A DNA stretch of 64,000 bases from NCBI RefSeq assembly GCF_024972775.1, contig NZ_CP092282.1, positions 1,729,001 through 1,793,000 of the forward strand, given 5' to 3'. This stretch comes from Dehalobacter sp. DCM (GTDB lineage Bacteria; Bacillota; Desulfitobacteriia; Desulfitobacteriales; Syntrophobotulaceae). The translations under genes were made by a program, and so were the position numbers. Positions 16,216 through 25,564 of the stretch are shown one piece after another. Under the pieces are notes generated by a model, which was not told the DNA's origin, ran no database searches, and worked only from the letters and a program-made list of their open reading frames with translations. The stretch's first letter is position 1. Every line of letters begins with the position of its first letter.

Positions 16216-16323
16216 GATAGCATTCTATTAATCCCTTCACAATGACCAAATAATAGGTCTGGGTGGCTCAGTTTCAGCGCCGAGCAACGCTATTTATTAC
16301 TGGGATAATAACAGGAATTACAC

Positions 16324-16341
16324 GTGAATTAACAGGTATTG
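16324..16341 (+). promoter_or_regulatory. Shared box 2, copy C
   Basis: GTGAATTAACAGGTATTG matches the box at 14678-14695 in 14 of 18 positions, with the TTAACAGG core intact. It lies 125 nt before the acyl-CoA synthetase ATG. Confidence 0.4.
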
Positions 16342-16466
16342 CTGCCTTAACAACTCCCTTTTAAAATTTTATTAAAATCAGGGCTATTATCGAAAGGTGC
16401 CCGAAAAAACCAAATAACTATATTGTTTTATTTGGAATAAATGCGTTATTTGAAGGGAGATAAGGT

Positions 16467-18065
16467 ATGTTGATGAAACAGAGGAAGAATCGTCTGGAGG
16501 ACGCATTGCCAAAATTCTCAGATTATCTCAGAAAATGGGCGAAAGAAAGGCCTGAACATACGGCGTTCATTTACAGAGATTCCGCAATAACCTATCACGA
16601 ATTCATGAAAAAATCAGAGACGATGGCTAAATATCTCCTGAAAATTGGCGTTGGCCATGGGGATAGGCTGGCTTACATCATGACGGGGCGGCCGGAATTT
16701 TTTGTTTTTTACATGGCAGCGTCTATGGTGGGAGCGATTGTTGTGGGGTTAAGCACCCGCAATCCCGTCCAGGAAATGCTATATATTTTGGAAAATGCGC
16801 AGCCGAGTCATATTTTATGTCTGGATTCATTAGGAGAGGATAGATATCAGGAAAGGTTAGCCAAAGTTTTCGCACAATATCCCTTTTACGGCCAGATTTG
16901 GCTTGTGGAGGGATGTCGGGAATTACCGCAAGCGCATTCGTTTGAAGACATTATGAGTCAAAACTATGATGATTTTGCAGACGCTTTGGCTGAGAGGGAA
17001 AAGCAGGTTGGGTCTGACGACGGGCTCATTATCGTCTATACATCCGGCAGCACCGGCCGCTCGAAGGGGGCGCTGCTCACCCATCGTAATGTGATCAGTT
17101 CAGCATTGGTTCAGCTCCAGGAATTTGGAGCGCCTACGGGCTGTACACCGGCGGATATTTTCCAGCATCAGGTTCCGGTGAATCATGTCAGCGGGGCAAT
17201 AGAATGGGGAGCAACCCCCATCATCGGAGGCTGTACTCAGGTGTTGACCGACGGATTCAAGGCGAAAGAGGTTCTGGAAAATACAGAAAAATATAAGGCT
17301 ACCATCTTGGCTGGAGTACCTACGATGTGGACGATGATGTTTAACCTACCTGACTTTATGGAGTATGACCTTTCTTCCGTCCGTTTCTGCTTGGTTTCAG
17401 GGGCGATGGTTTCCAAAAAAATTGTTCAGGGAATGAAAGAGATTTCTCCTTATTGTTGTAACGGTTTGGGAATGACCGAAACATCCGGTTTTATGACGTA
17501 TTCGGATGTGGGAGCAAGTGCTGAGAATATATGTCAGACTGTAGGCAAATGTGCCCCGGAATTTGAGATGAAGATTGTCGATAAAGACGGTCAACCGCTT
17601 GCTGACGGTCTTCCGGGCGAGATTCTCTATAGAGGACCGACCGTGATGAAAGAATATTATCATGAACCTGAGCTGACGGCAGCAGCCATTGATAAGGATG
17701 GCTGGCTTTACTCGGGGGATATTGGCTTTATTGATCAGAACGGGGATTTGCGTCTGTTGGGGCGGACCAAGGATATGTACATCTGCGGAGGCTATAATGT
17801 CTATCCTGCTGAGGTGGAAGAACAAATTGCGCGATACCCGGGAGTATCCCTGGTGGCCGTGCTTCCGGTTTCTCATGAAATCATGGGAGAGGTCGGGTGT
17901 GCTTATATTGTACCCAAGCCGGGATATTCACTGGATGGGAAGGGCATTAGGGAGTATTTGAAAGACTTGCTCGCTGATTATAAAATCCCCAGAAAATATG
18001 AATTCAGGGAGTGTCTGCCGCTTACTCCTCTTGGGAAGATTGACAAAAAGAATATTATCCGGTAA
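16467..18065 (+). CDS. Acyl-CoA synthetase, AMP-forming
   Basis: The 532-residue adenylate-forming ligase has the P-loop YTSGSTGRSKGAL, the A5 motif GLGMTETSG, the A7 motif YSGDIG and the C-terminal lid with GRTKDMYICGGYNVYPAEVE and the catalytic lysine in PLGKIDKK. It converts a carboxylic acid, ATP and CoA to the acyl-CoA. GGGAG lies 7 nt before the ATG. Its promoter region shares boxes with the dehydratase operon, so it may supply the CoA thioester that the dehydratase-type enzyme uses. The substrate is not readable from sequence. Confidence 0.92.
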   Translation: MLMKQRKNRLEDALPKFSDYLRKWAKERPEHTAFIYRDSAITYHEFMKKSETMAKYLLKIGVGHGDRLAYIMTGRPEFFVFYMAASMVGAIVVGLSTRNPVQEMLYILENAQPSHILCLDSLGEDRYQERLAKVFAQYPFYGQIWLVEGCRELPQAHSFEDIMSQNYDDFADALAEREKQVGSDDGLIIVYTSGSTGRSKGALLTHRNVISSALVQLQEFGAPTGCTPADIFQHQVPVNHVSGAIEWGATPIIGGCTQVLTDGFKAKEVLENTEKYKATILAGVPTMWTMMFNLPDFMEYDLSSVRFCLVSGAMVSKKIVQGMKEISPYCCNGLGMTETSGFMTYSDVGASAENICQTVGKCAPEFEMKIVDKDGQPLADGLPGEILYRGPTVMKEYYHEPELTAAAIDKDGWLYSGDIGFIDQNGDLRLLGRTKDMYICGGYNVYPAEVEEQIARYPGVSLVAVLPVSHEIMGEVGCAYIVPKPGYSLDGKGIREYLKDLLADYKIPRKYEFRECLPLTPLGKIDKKNIIR

Positions 18066-18119
18066 GGAATTATCACGGCGTTATACCAGTATGATACGGG
18101 GATTTTCTAACAGACTAAC

Positions 18120-18182
18120 AAGCATTGTTGTGATACCTCTTATCCGCTAGCATAGATTATGGTGATAAGGAGAGCAATGCTT
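18120..18182. other. Inverted repeat upstream of the hydrogenase operon
   Basis: AAGCATTG and CAATGCTT arms 47 nt apart enclose a second pair CTTATC/GATAAG. The left arm continues a box-2-like stretch (ACTAACAAGCATTG). It may be a terminator for the synthetase gene, although there is no T-run, or an operator for the ech operon. The region 18066-18317 has no gene. Confidence 0.4.
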
Positions 18183-18317
18183 GGTGGTCGATCTAAGAAA
18201 TAAAAGAAAAATTTAAGTCTAAGGAGATGAGAGTTAGTACCCTGTTGAAAGACAAAGTATTTTTCCGGCATAATTTTTTGTTTTTTGCTAGACTTTTGAG
18301 AGGAAAGAGGATGTCAA

Positions 18318-20207
18318 ATGAACACTGTGCAATTTCTTGTGTTATTTCCGGTAATTGTAGCGATTCTCTTGTTGGTTATACGGCAACAGACCTTCAGAAA
18401 ACTGCTGGTAGCGGCCTCAACCGTTATCTTAACGGGCGCTTCCATCTACCTGATTGTTCAATATTTTAATAGCGGCGCTGTTTACTTTGCGTTCGGAAGC
18501 CATTTATTGGACTTGGGTATTTTCATATTGGAAGTTGTTCTGGCCGTCGTGATCGCGCTTCTCTCCCTGAAGCACAGGCAATACCTGGCTGTGTTGCTGA
18601 TGCTGATTGGCGCCGCATTGACCGTCTGGTTTGAACTGACTTACGGCAATCAAATTCACACCACCTATAACTTATTTGTTGATAATCTTTCACTGATTAT
18701 GGCACTGATCATCGGAATTATCGGCAGTCTGATCGCCTTATTCGCCGTAGGCTATATGAAAGATTATCATCACCATCATGAAAATATCAAAAACAGAAGT
18801 TCGTTTTTCTTTTTTATTGTGTATGTTTTCCTCGGAGCTATGTATGGTTTGGTTTTTGCCAATAATCTGATGTGGCTCTATTTCTTCTGGGAAATCACAA
18901 CGTTTTGTTCTTTTTTCCTGATTGGCTACAGCAAAGATGAAACAGCCATAAAGAATGCTTTTAAAGCGTTGAAAATGAATCTTTTGGGCGGGGTAGGCTT
19001 TTCCGGCGCGATCATTTTGCTGTTTACGCAGGCGCATACCGTTGAATTAAATCAACTTTCCGGTTTGGCCTCAACCGTTGTCTTATTGCCGGTAGCGCTG
19101 TTGGCCTTCGCCGGCCTTACCAAATCAGCCCAAATGCCGTTTTCTTCCTGGCTCCTAGGCGCCATGGTTGCTCCGACGCCGGTGTCGGCCTTGCTGCATT
19201 CCAGTACCATGGTGAAAGCCGGTGTCTATCTGATCATCAGACTGTCTCCCGTCTTCGCTTTTGTGGATGGCGGTTCAATGGTAGGTCTGTTTGTAGCTCT
19301 GGTCGGAGCAGTGACCTTCCTCCTGACGTCGTGTATGGCCATATCCCAGGTGGATGCGAAGCGCGTTTTGGCGTATTCGACCATCGCCAATTTAGGGTTA
19401 ATTGTTGTTTGTGCCGGGATCGGAACGTATGAACTTGTTTGGGCTGCAATTATGCTTGTTATTTTCCATGCCATCGCCAAATCACTGCTTTTCTTGTCTG
19501 TGGGTACGGTCGAGCATCATCTCGGTGGCCGCGTTATCGAATTAATGGATGGTCTGATTACCAAGATGCCAAAAGTTGCAATTGGGATGGTGATCGGCAT
19601 TGCGGGAATGTTCCTGGCGCCTTTTGGTATGCTGATCAGCAAATGGGCAGCCATTGAAGGGCTCGTTGCAGCCAATCCGATCTTGACAGTTTTTGTCGCT
19701 TTTGGCAGTGCAGCAACACTTTTCTTCTGGACCAAATGGCTGGGCAAACTGATTATGATTAAAGAAAAACCCGCAGATTTTACAGCCAAAGTCCCTGGGA
19801 CGGAAGCCTTTACTTTAGGGTCCTTGGCTATCCTGACGGTTGCTATCTGCCTGTTGTTTCCACTCATCTCCAAATATTCCCTGGAACCTTTTATTGCTTC
19901 TGTTTACGGTCAAACCTACCTGCTCAGCCAAAGCAATGTTGCTATTCTTCTCATGATGATGGTCCTTGTACTTGTGCTGCCGCTGCGATTGCTGACCTAT
20001 CGGGGCTTGAATTATAAACCGCAATATTTAGCAGGAACGAACGTAAAAGAAAAAGAAAAATTTTATGGCTCACTGGGCGTAACCCAGGAAGTGAGCATGA
20101 AGAGCTTATATTTGAACACTATTTTTGGAGAAGCTAAACTCTTTCCTCTCGGTGTTGCTGCCTGCATTATTTTGATTGTCGTCATGATTGGAGTGGTAAT
20201 GTTATGA
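18318..20207 (+). CDS. echA: Ech hydrogenase membrane subunit A (NuoL/HyfB-like)
   Basis: The 629-residue, highly hydrophobic protein belongs to the antiporter-like NuoL/MrpA family, with many transmembrane helices. It includes the conserved central SSWLLGAMVAPTPVSALLHSSTMVKAG segment in two parts and charged residues within helices. It would carry ions across the membrane in the energy-converting hydrogenase. AGGAAAGAGG precedes the ATG. It overlaps echB by four nucleotides. The six-gene order echA-F and the subunit sizes match group 4 Ech hydrogenases. Confidence 0.9.
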   Translation: MNTVQFLVLFPVIVAILLLVIRQQTFRKLLVAASTVILTGASIYLIVQYFNSGAVYFAFGSHLLDLGIFILEVVLAVVIALLSLKHRQYLAVLLMLIGAALTVWFELTYGNQIHTTYNLFVDNLSLIMALIIGIIGSLIALFAVGYMKDYHHHHENIKNRSSFFFFIVYVFLGAMYGLVFANNLMWLYFFWEITTFCSFFLIGYSKDETAIKNAFKALKMNLLGGVGFSGAIILLFTQAHTVELNQLSGLASTVVLLPVALLAFAGLTKSAQMPFSSWLLGAMVAPTPVSALLHSSTMVKAGVYLIIRLSPVFAFVDGGSMVGLFVALVGAVTFLLTSCMAISQVDAKRVLAYSTIANLGLIVVCAGIGTYELVWAAIMLVIFHAIAKSLLFLSVGTVEHHLGGRVIELMDGLITKMPKVAIGMVIGIAGMFLAPFGMLISKWAAIEGLVAANPILTVFVAFGSAATLFFWTKWLGKLIMIKEKPADFTAKVPGTEAFTLGSLAILTVAICLLFPLISKYSLEPFIASVYGQTYLLSQSNVAILLMMMVLVLVLPLRLLTYRGLNYKPQYLAGTNVKEKEKFYGSLGVTQEVSMKSLYLNTIFGEAKLFPLGVAACIILIVVMIGVVML

Positions 20208-21088
20208 GTGAATTGAGTACCTGGATTACTGTCAATGGGTTGAGTACCTGGATTGCAGTCATTCTCTATATTGTGCTTGCCCCGGTTCTGGGAGGGTTGA
20301 TTGCCGGAATTGACCGCATTATCAGCGCCAGAATGCAGGGGAGGGTCGGACCCCCACTGCTTCAGCCTTTTTATGATGTATTCAAGTTAAGAAATAAACA
20401 AAACATGGTTGTCAATAAACACCAAAAATTCTACATTTTATGCTTCTTAATCTTTGTCATCATTACGGGGTCTATATTCTTTGCAGGCGGAGACCTGCTC
20501 CTGGCGATCTTTGCCTTGACTCTGGCCAGCATCTTCCTGATCATCGCCGCCTATTCCACCAATTCTCCGTATGCCTATATCGGTGCGGAACGGGAAATGC
20601 TGCAAATGATGGCGTATGAGCCGATGGTGATTCTGAGTGTCGTCGGGATGTATATGGTTACGAAGAGCTTTAACTCTCTGGATATTGCACTTTATGATCA
20701 ACCGCTGCTTTTCAGCCTGCCGGGAATTTTTCTAGGATTTCTATTTATATTGACGATCAAATTCAGAAAATCGCCTTTTGATATTTCCATGTCGCATCAC
20801 GCGCATCAGGAAATCGTCCGCGGTGTGATTACGGAGTTTTCGGGAAGTGAACTGGCTATGGTGGAAATCGCGCATTGGTATGAAAATGTGTTTTTGCTCG
20901 GAATGGTCTGTCTGTTCTTTGCTTCCAGCCCGGTAATAGGCATCGTCTTGGCGTTGGTAGTATACTTTCTGGAAATCTTCATTGATAACAACAGTTCCCG
21001 CCTAAAGTGGCAGTTCACTCTGGGAAGTGCCTGGATTGTTGCTTTAGTCCTGGGAGTGGGTAATATTGCTTATCTGGCGTTCAGATAG
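20204..21088 (+). CDS. echB: Ech hydrogenase membrane subunit B (NuoH-like)
   Basis: The 294-residue membrane protein of the NuoH/HycD family has the conserved loop GIDRIISARMQGRVGPPLLQ in two parts near residue 38, and GAEREMLQMMAYEP. These loops sit against the NuoB/NuoD-like subunits. The start overlaps the echA stop as ATGA, so the two are translationally coupled. It anchors the catalytic module to the membrane. Confidence 0.92.
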   Translation: MSELSTWITVNGLSTWIAVILYIVLAPVLGGLIAGIDRIISARMQGRVGPPLLQPFYDVFKLRNKQNMVVNKHQKFYILCFLIFVIITGSIFFAGGDLLLAIFALTLASIFLIIAAYSTNSPYAYIGAEREMLQMMAYEPMVILSVVGMYMVTKSFNSLDIALYDQPLLFSLPGIFLGFLFILTIKFRKSPFDISMSHHAHQEIVRGVITEFSGSELAMVEIAHWYENVFLLGMVCLFFASSPVIGIVLALVVYFLEIFIDNNSSRLKWQFTLGSAWIVALVLGVGNIAYLAFR

Positions 21089-21144
21089 CAGGTAAGCTGA
21101 CTTAAATCTCTTCGGATGTGAATTTTGCAATAGGGGTGGAATCT

Positions 21145-21582
21145 ATGTCTTATTTGCCTAAGTCTCCTTGGCTGGTGCATTACGATGCGTCCAGCTGTAA
21201 CGGCTGCGATATTGAAGTACTGGCGTGTTTGACACCGCTTTATGATGTAGAACGATTTGGTGTCTTGAATATTGGCAATCCCAAACATGCCGACATCTTT
21301 GTGGTAACCGGTTCTGTTAATGAACAGAATAAATCCGTGATTCAAAACATCTACGACCAAATGGCAGACCCTAAAGTCGTCGTAGCCGTCGGTGCCTGTG
21401 CCGCTTCGGGAGGAATATTCCGGGAATGTTACAATGTTTCCGGCGGGATTGATAAAATAATCCCTGTCGATGTCTATGTTCCCGGATGCGCGGCCCGGCC
21501 TGAAGCGATTATTGACGGGGTTGTCCAGGCATTAGACGTTCTAGAAAAAAAATATCAACAGATGAGGAAGGTGGGGAGTTAA
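21145..21582 (+). CDS. echC: Ech hydrogenase small subunit C (NuoB-like)
   Basis: The 145-residue protein is the small hydrogenase subunit. It carries the proximal [4Fe-4S] cluster ligands: SSCNGCDIEVL near residue 18, GACAASGG and VPGCAARPE. The start at 21145 is chosen because it has a purine-rich AGGGGTGGA upstream and gives the usual N-terminus; an in-frame GTG lies at 21118. The next gene begins immediately after its stop codon. Confidence 0.92.
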   Translation: MSYLPKSPWLVHYDASSCNGCDIEVLACLTPLYDVERFGVLNIGNPKHADIFVVTGSVNEQNKSVIQNIYDQMADPKVVVAVGACAASGGIFRECYNVSGGIDKIIPVDVYVPGCAARPEAIIDGVVQALDVLEKKYQQMRKVGS

Positions 21583-21945
21583 ATGGCTGAATATACGTAT
21601 TTTCCAGCGTTACCGGCGGATATTGTCGACCAGGCTGCCGGGTATGCCAGAAAGGGGTACCGCCTGATTCAGATTCATTGTACCAATACACCGCAGGAAA
21701 TGTTTATTATTTACACCTTTGAAAAAGAAGATTTAACCTGTGAGAGCCTAAGAATGGAGGTTCAGGTGGGGGATACCGTTCCCAGTATCAGCGGTGATTT
21801 CTTTGGCGCATTTCTCTATGAGAATGAAATACATGACCTTTACGGCGTAAATTTCAGTGGAATGGCTGTGGACTTCAAAGGAACTTTCTATGAAACAGCT
21901 GTTAAACAGGCTTTTAGCATGACAAATACGGAAAACAACATTTAG
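21583..21945 (+). CDS. echD: Ech hydrogenase subunit D (NuoC-like)
   Basis: The 120-residue protein matches the short NuoC-like EchD subunit. The family signature region YENEIHDLYGVNFSG sits near the C-terminus. It starts directly after the echC stop. It has a structural role linking the small and large subunits. The weakly conserved N-terminus is normal for this family. Confidence 0.88.
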   Translation: MAEYTYFPALPADIVDQAAGYARKGYRLIQIHCTNTPQEMFIIYTFEKEDLTCESLRMEVQVGDTVPSISGDFFGAFLYENEIHDLYGVNFSGMAVDFKGTFYETAVKQAFSMTNTENNI

Positions 21946-21960
21946 GAGAGGGTTGGTCAT

Positions 21961-23040
21961 ATGGGCGAACGTACAATTATACCTTTTGGTCCCCAGCATC
22001 CGGTACTGCCTGAACCGCTGCATCTGGACCTGATCATGGAAGATGAGAAAGTCGTTGGGGCAGTCCCTTCGATTGGTTTTGTGCATAGGGGTTTAGAGAA
22101 ACTGGTCGAAAAAAGAGATTTTCATGAAATGATGTATGTTATAGAGCGGATTTGCGGGATATGCAGTTTTATCCATGGACAAGGATATTGCCAGACTATT
22201 GAGGCGATAATGGGAGTGGAAATCCCGGACCGCGCAAAATACCTGCGAACCATTTGGGCAGAACTTTCCCGTGTTCACAGTCATCTTCTCTGGCTGGGAC
22301 TAATGGCAGATGCCTTTGGTTTTGAAAGTCTTTTCATGCATTGCTGGCGGGTGAGGGAGAAAATACTCGATATATTTGAAGAGACGACAGGTGGTCGCGT
22401 AATCTTCAGTGTCTGCAAAGTGGGGGGCGTCTGGAAAGATATTAATAATGCCACTTTGACAAGAATCGTCAGTACGCTGCACGTTGTAGAAAAGGAAACC
22501 AAAGAATTGGCTAAGGTTTTTATCAAAGATTACACGGTGCAAAAACGTACGCGAGGTGTAGGCGTTCTTACTTACAAGGAAGCGTTTGATTTAGGTGCTG
22601 TCGGACCGACCTTAAGGGGCAGCGGTGTTCGGCAGGATTTGCGTCAATTGGGTTATGCCGCATACGGTGAATTGGATTTCGAGCCTGTCGTGGAGATAGA
22701 CGGCGATTGCTACGCCCGTACAGTGGTCCGTGTCCGGGAAGTATTTCAATCTTTTGATTTGATTTATCAGGCTGTAGGAAAGATTCCCGACGGTGATATT
22801 GAGGTCAAAGTAAAAGGAAACCCTAACGGCGAATATCTGTCCAGGCTCGAACAGCCAAGGGGTCAGGTTATTTACTACGGCAAAGCAAACGGAACCAAGT
22901 ATTTGGATAGATTTCGGGTCCGGACACCGACCTTTGCTAATATTGCACCTTTACTAAAGATGCTTCCTGGTGCCGACCTAGCAGATGTTCCCATTCTGGC
23001 GCTGACAATTGATCCCTGTATTAGCTGTACGGAAAGGTAG
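21961..23040 (+). CDS. echE: Ech [NiFe] hydrogenase large subunit E (NuoD-like)
   Basis: The 359-residue protein has both nickel-site motifs of an active [NiFe] hydrogenase: RICGIC with Cys65 and Cys68, and DPCISCTER with Cys353 and Cys356. The chain ends right after that arginine, so there is no C-terminal peptide for a maturation protease to remove, as in some group 4 enzymes such as CooH. GGAGAGGG precedes the ATG. It reversibly couples ferredoxin oxidation to hydrogen formation and ion transport, or works in reverse to supply low-potential ferredoxin. Confidence 0.95.
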   Translation: MGERTIIPFGPQHPVLPEPLHLDLIMEDEKVVGAVPSIGFVHRGLEKLVEKRDFHEMMYVIERICGICSFIHGQGYCQTIEAIMGVEIPDRAKYLRTIWAELSRVHSHLLWLGLMADAFGFESLFMHCWRVREKILDIFEETTGGRVIFSVCKVGGVWKDINNATLTRIVSTLHVVEKETKELAKVFIKDYTVQKRTRGVGVLTYKEAFDLGAVGPTLRGSGVRQDLRQLGYAAYGELDFEPVVEIDGDCYARTVVRVREVFQSFDLIYQAVGKIPDGDIEVKVKGNPNGEYLSRLEQPRGQVIYYGKANGTKYLDRFRVRTPTFANIAPLLKMLPGADLADVPILALTIDPCISCTER

Positions 23041-23047
23041 GGTAAAC

Positions 23048-23413
23048 ATGGCTTTAAACTTAATGGCAAAAACTGTTATGAAGAGTTTATTTAGTAAACC
23101 GGCAACAGCGATGTATCCAGTCATAAAAAATGATTTTTTTCCCAATACGCGTGGTAACATTCAACTAGATACTAATCTTTGCATATTCTGCGGAATCTGC
23201 AGCAAACGGTGTCCGACAGGAGCCATTGAAGTCAACAAATCAGATTTAAAATGGGAAATTGACCGGACTCGCTGTATTGTGTGTAATTTTTGTGTTGAAG
23301 TCTGTCCGAAAAAGTGTCTGACAACACAGCAACAGTATACTGCACCAATGACGGATATAGCTGGTAGAATAGCGACTTCCTATAAACGCGATGTTAATTT
23401 GGGAAGGTCATAA
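23048..23413 (+). CDS. echF: Ech hydrogenase ferredoxin-type subunit F
   Basis: The 121-residue protein has two [4Fe-4S] motifs, CIFCGICSKRCP and CIVCNFCVEVCP, as in NuoI/EchF. It connects soluble ferredoxin to the small subunit. The start at 23048 follows the echE stop by 7 nt; an earlier in-frame start at 23009 lies inside echE and is rejected. It is the last gene of the operon. No clear terminator was found in 23414-23600. Confidence 0.92.
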   Translation: MALNLMAKTVMKSLFSKPATAMYPVIKNDFFPNTRGNIQLDTNLCIFCGICSKRCPTGAIEVNKSDLKWEIDRTRCIVCNFCVEVCPKKCLTTQQQYTAPMTDIAGRIATSYKRDVNLGRS

Positions 23414-23616
23414 AAACAATTTACTTTTTGACGGCCTTTGCAGCTTGAGAGTCATAAAGTATCTCTCTCTCAAAGAAAGAGGGATACCATAGTGTCGGGT
23501 TATAATTCTTGCTGTTGGGCTTCAATGATGCTAGCGTTTTTTTGCTCTTTGTAAATTGAATTTGGAGGGATTTCACCTGGCACTATGGTCATTTTAAATG
23601 TCATAAAAATTTTTTA

Positions 23617-23646
23617 TTGACAAGAGATATATAATGATATTATTAT
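23617..23646 (+). promoter_or_regulatory. Promoter of the ArsR-family gene
   Basis: TTGACA at 23617-23622 is followed after 18 nt by TATTAT (or after 17 nt by TTATTA). The spacer and -10 region contain the near-palindrome ATAATGATATTAT, a plausible site for the ArsR protein to repress itself. The ATG follows at 23681. Confidence 0.55.
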
Positions 23647-23680
23647 AAGCATATAAAATAATTAAATAACTGAGGATTAA

Positions 23681-24037
23681 ATGCGAAAAAAAGGACTAGT
23701 TGAAAGAGTTTGTACTTATAATAAAGCAATATCAGAGCCGCAGCGGATGAAAATGATAAAAATCATTGGCTCTAAACCAAAACATACCATGACGGTCAGC
23801 GATATTGCCGCTATTCTTGGCATTTCGCAGCCGGCCGCAACCAACCATCTGAAAATACTGCATGCTGCAGATCTGGTAGAAAGAACACGTATTGGTACAA
23901 GTGTCTTTTATTCCCTGAACAACGACGCTGTTGCAGATTATAAACAGCTCATGGAACATGCATTTATCAAAGCTTACACGCCTTGTCCCAATAATTTTCA
24001 ATGCAACGAATGTGAATATGCCGAAACCTGTTATTAA
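23681..24037 (+). CDS. ArsR-family winged-helix repressor
   Basis: The 118-residue protein has a winged HTH with MTVSDIAAILGISQPAATNHL and a wing ending TSVFYSLN. The last 18 residues hold four cysteines (CPNNFQCNECEYAETC), which could bind a metal, a metalloid or an Fe-S cluster. The usual CVC site of ArsR in the recognition helix is absent. It precedes the FAD/ferredoxin genes by 151 nt and may control them. Confidence 0.87.
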   Translation: MRKKGLVERVCTYNKAISEPQRMKMIKIIGSKPKHTMTVSDIAAILGISQPAATNHLKILHAADLVERTRIGTSVFYSLNNDAVADYKQLMEHAFIKAYTPCPNNFQCNECEYAETCY

Positions 24038-24188
24038 CTGCGTCAGATAGTATTCATAGTGCCTTAGGTTTACAAAAAAGTGGGTAAACCAATTTTTTTA
24101 ATCCCAATTATAACCATATTGTTATACTTTTATAAGTGGTAATTTTTATGCAATTATATCAAAAAAATATCAAGGAGGTTAGGTTGTT

Positions 24189-25382
24189 ATGAGTAACTTT
24201 GACACAGAAACCATCATCGTTGGCGGCGGCGCTGCGGGGATGTCCTGCGCTTATGGGCTACGAAAGGAGAACAGTGCATATACCCTGATTTGCGACCGCA
24301 TGGGCGGGCGGATCATGTATGATCCTAAGCTTGACATGAATTATGGCGCTGTTTTTTATTTTGGGAACTACCATCATATGTTGGGCTCGGGGATTTTGAC
24401 ACCCGGACCCGATGTTCTTCCGAGTTTGCGCCAGGGATGCTGCCATCCGGATGATCACACGCAATTCGCGGCACTCTCAGCGCACACCCTGGGGCATGCT
24501 GGCAGTCTGTTGAAGTTTCAGCGCTATATGAAGAAGAAATTCTTACCTCATTATGAAAAGTTCAAGAAAGAGTGTGAAACCCGGGAAGTCGCATCTGTTC
24601 TCAAGGACGATCCCTTCATGAGCGATCTGTTTTACAAAACAGCGGATAAGATGATTGCGGAGGTCGGTTTTCAGAAAATTGCCGATGACCTTGTGAGCCA
24701 ATTTGCCCATGGGTGCACAGGTACACCAATTAAGAAGCTTTCCGCACTGGATTACCTGAATTGTGTCCAGGCGTTGGTTATGGATTTGAAGCGTTTTCGT
24801 TTTGAAGCGGATCGCATAACCCGTGAACTGTCCGAGAAAAATGGCAAAGTTGTTTTTGATATGGTGAACACCGTTGAGAAGATCGAGGGCGGCTGGCGTG
24901 TCTCTACAGCCAATGGCAACTCTTTCACAGCAAAGTATCTTGTGATGGCTACTCCCGCCGATGTAACCAGAGACTTGCTCGGCACTGTTAAGGAAGTAGA
25001 ACCCTTGAAAATTAGAAATGCATCCGTATTGCATGCTTATCTAATTAAAGGGGAAATGAAAGCGCGCTACAGGAAGCACATCGTGCATATCTTTAATGAT
25101 GCGATCCCCATTATTTTTACCGCGCGAAAACGTCCGGGCATCTACGAAATATTTACCGAAATACCTTTCGAGAAGCACTTTGACACGTATTTCGATGGAT
25201 GGGAAGTATTGGGACATAAGTATTTTGAGCATGCGCTGTTTACAAACCCGAACTTGGTACTTCCTCAAAACCTGGCGCCCGGGTTGATCATGGCAGGCGA
25301 TCATAATGGCCTGGGAATGGAGCCTGCAGCGATCAGCGGTGTGTATGCCGCCAACAAAATACTTGGCAAAACCCTGGACTAA
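24189..25382 (+). CDS. FAD-dependent oxidoreductase (amine oxidase/protoporphyrinogen oxidase-like fold)
   Basis: The 397-residue protein starts with a dinucleotide-binding motif IIVGGGAAGMSCAYGL and ends with a FAD-closing motif GLIMAGDHNGLGMEPAAISG, as in flavin-dependent amine oxidases and desaturases. AAGGAGG precedes the ATG. It heads a plus-strand run with an SRPBCC-domain protein and a ferredoxin-type protein. No specific substrate can be assigned. Confidence 0.82.
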   Translation: MSNFDTETIIVGGGAAGMSCAYGLRKENSAYTLICDRMGGRIMYDPKLDMNYGAVFYFGNYHHMLGSGILTPGPDVLPSLRQGCCHPDDHTQFAALSAHTLGHAGSLLKFQRYMKKKFLPHYEKFKKECETREVASVLKDDPFMSDLFYKTADKMIAEVGFQKIADDLVSQFAHGCTGTPIKKLSALDYLNCVQALVMDLKRFRFEADRITRELSEKNGKVVFDMVNTVEKIEGGWRVSTANGNSFTAKYLVMATPADVTRDLLGTVKEVEPLKIRNASVLHAYLIKGEMKARYRKHIVHIFNDAIPIIFTARKRPGIYEIFTEIPFEKHFDTYFDGWEVLGHKYFEHALFTNPNLVLPQNLAPGLIMAGDHNGLGMEPAAISGVYAANKILGKTLD

Positions 25383-25564
25383 AGCTGTATTACAGAAATC
25401 TAAACTATGAAAAAGGAGTACAGCAAAAGGAATTTATTTGCCGACAGAATCACCCGACGACTAATGGTTAGGTCTGGAACCGACGAAATAAATCAATCAG
25501 AAAATAATAATGCTCATGAAGAAATATAAGTTAAATATAATCACGGCAATGGAGGAGAAATTTA

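Larger units (their letters stand above)
16031..16466. promoter_or_regulatory. Divergent control region with copies of both shared boxes
   Basis: The 436-nt AT-rich region separates the second PAS-LuxR gene from the acyl-CoA synthetase gene. It holds box 1 (16194-16215), box 2 (16324-16341) and a related stretch TACTGGGATAATAACAGGAA near 16298. The same order of boxes is seen at 2285-2576. No gene is seen here. Confidence 0.55.
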
